From Oscillospiraceae bacterium (GTDB lineage Bacteria > Bacillota > Clostridia > Oscillospirales > UBA929): a DNA stretch of 30,644 nucleotides. Below, piece after piece: positions 28,816 through 30,644 of the stretch. The translations under genes and the position numbers were made by a program. Numbering within the stretch: position 1 is the first letter of the stretch; the number at the start of each line of letters is the position of its first letter. The stretch is taken from positions 1 to 30,644 of the forward strand of contig JAISVY010000080.1 of assembly GCA_031271325.1 (NCBI GenBank), written 5' to 3'. The notes beneath the pieces are model-generated. The model searched no databases, was not told where the DNA came from, and saw nothing but the letters and a program-made list of their open reading frames with translations.

Positions 28816-29663
28816 CTCTCCACGCACCTCTCTGCGGCGAGGATTGTGTTCTGCATCAAAATTGCCCGCGTCATCGGACCCACGCCGCCCGGTACGGGGG
28901 TTATGTAGGCCGCCAGCGGCTCCGCTTCGCCAAATACAACGTCGCCGGCCAGCTTGCCGTCCGGCTTCTTGTTCATCGCCACGTCAATGACGACCGCGCC
29001 CGGCTTGATCATATCGCCGGTGATCAAACCCAAACGCCCGACCGCCGAGACCAAAATATCGGCTTGGCGCGTGATCGCGCCGAGATCCGGCGTGCGGCTG
29101 TGGCATATGCTGACGGTCGCGTGCCGCGCCAGCAGAAGCTGCGCCATCGGTTTGCCGACGATGTGCGAGCGCCCGACGACGACGCAGTGCAGCCCTTTGG
29201 GGTTGATGCCGTATGTGTCCAGCAGCGCCATAACCCCCGCCGGCGTACAGGGCAGAAACCGGGGGCGGTCCAGCGCGATCAGTCCTACGTTTTCCGGGTG
29301 CAGCGCGTCCACGTCCTTCCGCGGGTCAACCGCGCCGGTAACGGCAAACGTGTCGATCCCCTGCGGAAACGGCTGCTGAATCAGAATCCCGTGGACGCTC
29401 GGGTCGGCGTTCAGCTCCGCGATCAGCGCCAGCAGTTTTTCCTGCCCGGTATCCGCCGGGAGGCGGCGGGTGCTGCCTTTGATGCCGCATTCCGCGCAGT
29501 CTTTTTCCTTATGCTTTACATAAATTGCCGACGCAGGGTCGTCGCCGACCAAGATCACCTCAAGTCTCGGCTCTGTCCCCTTCGCCCGCAGCGCCTGCGC
29601 TCGGGCTAAAACCTCACTCTTGATCGCCTTTGAAGTGGTAATCCCATTGAGTATCTCCGCCAT
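28812..29663 (-). CDS. folD: Bifunctional methylene-THF dehydrogenase/methenyl-THF cyclohydrolase
   Basis: Interconverts 5,10-methylene-THF and 10-formyl-THF, the step following fhs. The 283 residues match the family. Visible are DDPASAIYVKHKEKDC with the catalytic Tyr/Lys (Y48, K52), GILIQQPFPQG, DVDALHPENVG, the NAD(P)-binding VVVGRSHIVGKPMAQLLL, and TPVPGGVGPMT. ATG 29663 gives the canonical MAEILNG start and has GGGAG upstream, although this places it 50 nt inside the 3' end of lgt. Confidence 0.96.
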   Translation of the reverse strand: MAEILNGITTSKAIKSEVLARAQALRAKGTEPRLEVILVGDDPASAIYVKHKEKDCAECGIKGSTRRLPADTGQEKLLALIAELNADPSVHGILIQQPFPQGIDTFAVTGAVDPRKDVDALHPENVGLIALDRPRFLPCTPAGVMALLDTYGINPKGLHCVVVGRSHIVGKPMAQLLLARHATVSICHSRTPDLGAITRQADILVSAVGRLGLITGDMIKPGAVVIDVAMNKKPDGKLAGDVVFGEAEPLAAYITPVPGGVGPMTRAILMQNTILAAERCVER

Positions 29664-30615
29664 CGTTCTCGCTCCCCTCTTGTATTTTCTCTGTCTCTTC
29701 GGCGATTTCTATATCCTCTTCGCTCTCTGTGCTGTCTTCGTCCGCAGTCTCGCTCTCCTCGGGCTCTTCAACGCCCGCTTTCTTGAGCCGTTTGCGTTCT
29801 TGGTACGCGTCGCGTTCGGCTGTCCAAGCCAGCAATTCTCCATGTTTCTTAAACAGCGTCATGTAGAACAGCAGCAGCAGAGCGACCACGCACGACGCAA
29901 TCGCCACCATTTGCGAGACAAGGATGTCGCCCAGCATCAGGTTGTATTCGGCGCTCCGCATTCCCTCCAGCAGACCGCGCCCCAACCCGTACCAAGCCAC
30001 GTACAGGGTAAAGAGCTGCCCGTTGTATTTTCGTTTTTTGATCAGCAGACGCAACAGTATCAAACCCAGGACGTTCCATAGCGATTCATAGAGAAACAGC
30101 GGGTGTACCTCTCTCCCGCCAACCAGCATCCGCCACGGCAGGCCGGTTTCCGTCCCGTATACCTCGCCGTTGACAAAGTTCCCCCAGCGGCCGATCGACT
30201 GACCGATCAAAAGCCCGATCGCGCCGATGTCGAGCATCGCGCCGATGCTAATCCGCCGCACCCAGCAAAAGAGCCCCGCGGCAATCACCGCCCCGATGAT
30301 GCCGCCGTGTATGGCCAGACCGCCCTCCCACGCGCTGAGGATGCGGATCGGCTCCCCGGAAAATTCACTCCAGTTGAACGCCACGTAGTAAAGCCGCGCC
30401 CCGATAATTCCCGCGGGCGTCGCGAAAAACACCATATCAAGCAGTTCTTCCTGCAACAACCCGAAATGTTTCGCCTTGCGCAGGCAGTATGTCGCCGCGA
30501 CCAGAAACCCCACCGCGATGATTAACCCGTACCATCTCAGCGCGAATTTGTCTGTTATCTGCCAGATAATGGGGTTTGACTGAAACTCTAGCCCGATCTC
30601 CGGAAATCCAATCAT
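29614..30615 (-). CDS. lgt: Prolipoprotein diacylglyceryl transferase with acidic tail
   Basis: Membrane enzyme that attaches diacylglycerol to the lipobox Cys of prolipoproteins. The 333 residues have about seven hydrophobic segments. The Lgt signature IGRWGNFVNGEVYG (141-154, with R143 and the N/N/E residues) is intact, as are the upstream essential-His block GGLAIHGGIIGA (98-109), ARLYYV and the HPLFLYES motif. Beyond about residue 260 the protein continues as a charged, then highly acidic low-complexity tail (EEPEESETADEDSTESEEDIE) of about 70 residues, which standard Lgt lacks. ATG 30615 has AGGAGG 7 nt upstream. The gene overlaps folD by 50 nt, an unusual coupling of lipoprotein processing with one-carbon genes. 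Confidence 0.94.
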   Translation of the reverse strand: MIGFPEIGLEFQSNPIIWQITDKFALRWYGLIIAVGFLVAATYCLRKAKHFGLLQEELLDMVFFATPAGIIGARLYYVAFNWSEFSGEPIRILSAWEGGLAIHGGIIGAVIAAGLFCWVRRISIGAMLDIGAIGLLIGQSIGRWGNFVNGEVYGTETGLPWRMLVGGREVHPLFLYESLWNVLGLILLRLLIKKRKYNGQLFTLYVAWYGLGRGLLEGMRSAEYNLMLGDILVSQMVAIASCVVALLLLFYMTLFKKHGELLAWTAERDAYQERKRLKKAGVEEPEESETADEDSTESEEDIEIAEETEKIQEGSENDGGDTQWDYHFKGDQE

Positions 30616-30644
30616 TGAGCAACCTCCTTCTTTTTCAACGCCAA

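Noticed and set aside
27755..28990. Plus-strand ORF of 411 codons
   Set aside because: Antisense to fhs and folD, both with intact signatures.

Overview
The window reads as chromosomal DNA from a GC-rich, strictly anaerobic, spore-forming Firmicute of the class Clostridia. The evidence is a germination protease (gpr), an NAD(H)-linked multisubunit [FeFe]-hydrogenase, a second hydrogenase-like protein with its signalling partners, formate-tetrahydrofolate ligase plus FolD, and a Spo0J-type parS site. The species cannot be named from sequence alone. About 31 protein genes are supported. I saw no tRNA, rRNA, CRISPR array, transposase or phage gene.

Layout. 1-3721 (+): a 5'-truncated secreted beta-propeller protein, then gltA with a textbook sigma-70 promoter and a small two-helix membrane protein. 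3735-7331 (-): isomerase -> araD -> unknown gene -> gpr, with a promoter before the isomerase. 7388-14809 (-): an unusually compact pyrimidine operon, DUF1015 -> pyrC -> pyrF -> CarA-like -> CarB-fragment-like -> pyrK -> pyrD -> histidine phosphatase/GNAT, with almost every junction overlapping or touching. 14947-15117 (+): a 56-residue protein. 15259-16440 (-): tyrS. 16625-25536 (-): a ten-gene hydrogenase region in two transcription units. The upstream unit is DRTGG protein, RsbW-like ATPase, HydS-like protein, DRTGG protein and PHP protein. The downstream unit is NuoE-like, HATPase, thioredoxin-like ferredoxin, HydB and HydA. 25933-26858 (+): cdd and a short MscS channel. 27220-30615 (-): lgt -> folD -> fhs.

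How the genes work together. The HydA/HydB/NuoE-like set should couple NAD(H), probably with ferredoxin, to H2. The HydS-like/ATPase/DRTGG/PHP set looks like its sensory or regulatory arm. fhs and folD supply one-carbon units on tetrahydrofolate. The pyr operon encodes dihydroorotase, a two-subunit dihydroorotate dehydrogenase and OMP decarboxylase. pyrB, pyrE and a full carB are not in the window.

The most unusual observation is in the pyr operon. At the place where carA-carB normally stand, there is a full-length CarA homologue that has lost its glutaminase nucleophile, followed by a 175-residue ORF that aligns by eye only to the end of the first CarB ATP-grasp domain and lacks its metal-binding motif. 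Both frames are open and translationally coupled to their neighbours, so this looks like a retained pseudoenzyme pair rather than random decay. Other points worth checking are a perfect parS site, a 31-bp inverted duplication flanking the HydS module, and a dense set of dispersed intergenic repeats.
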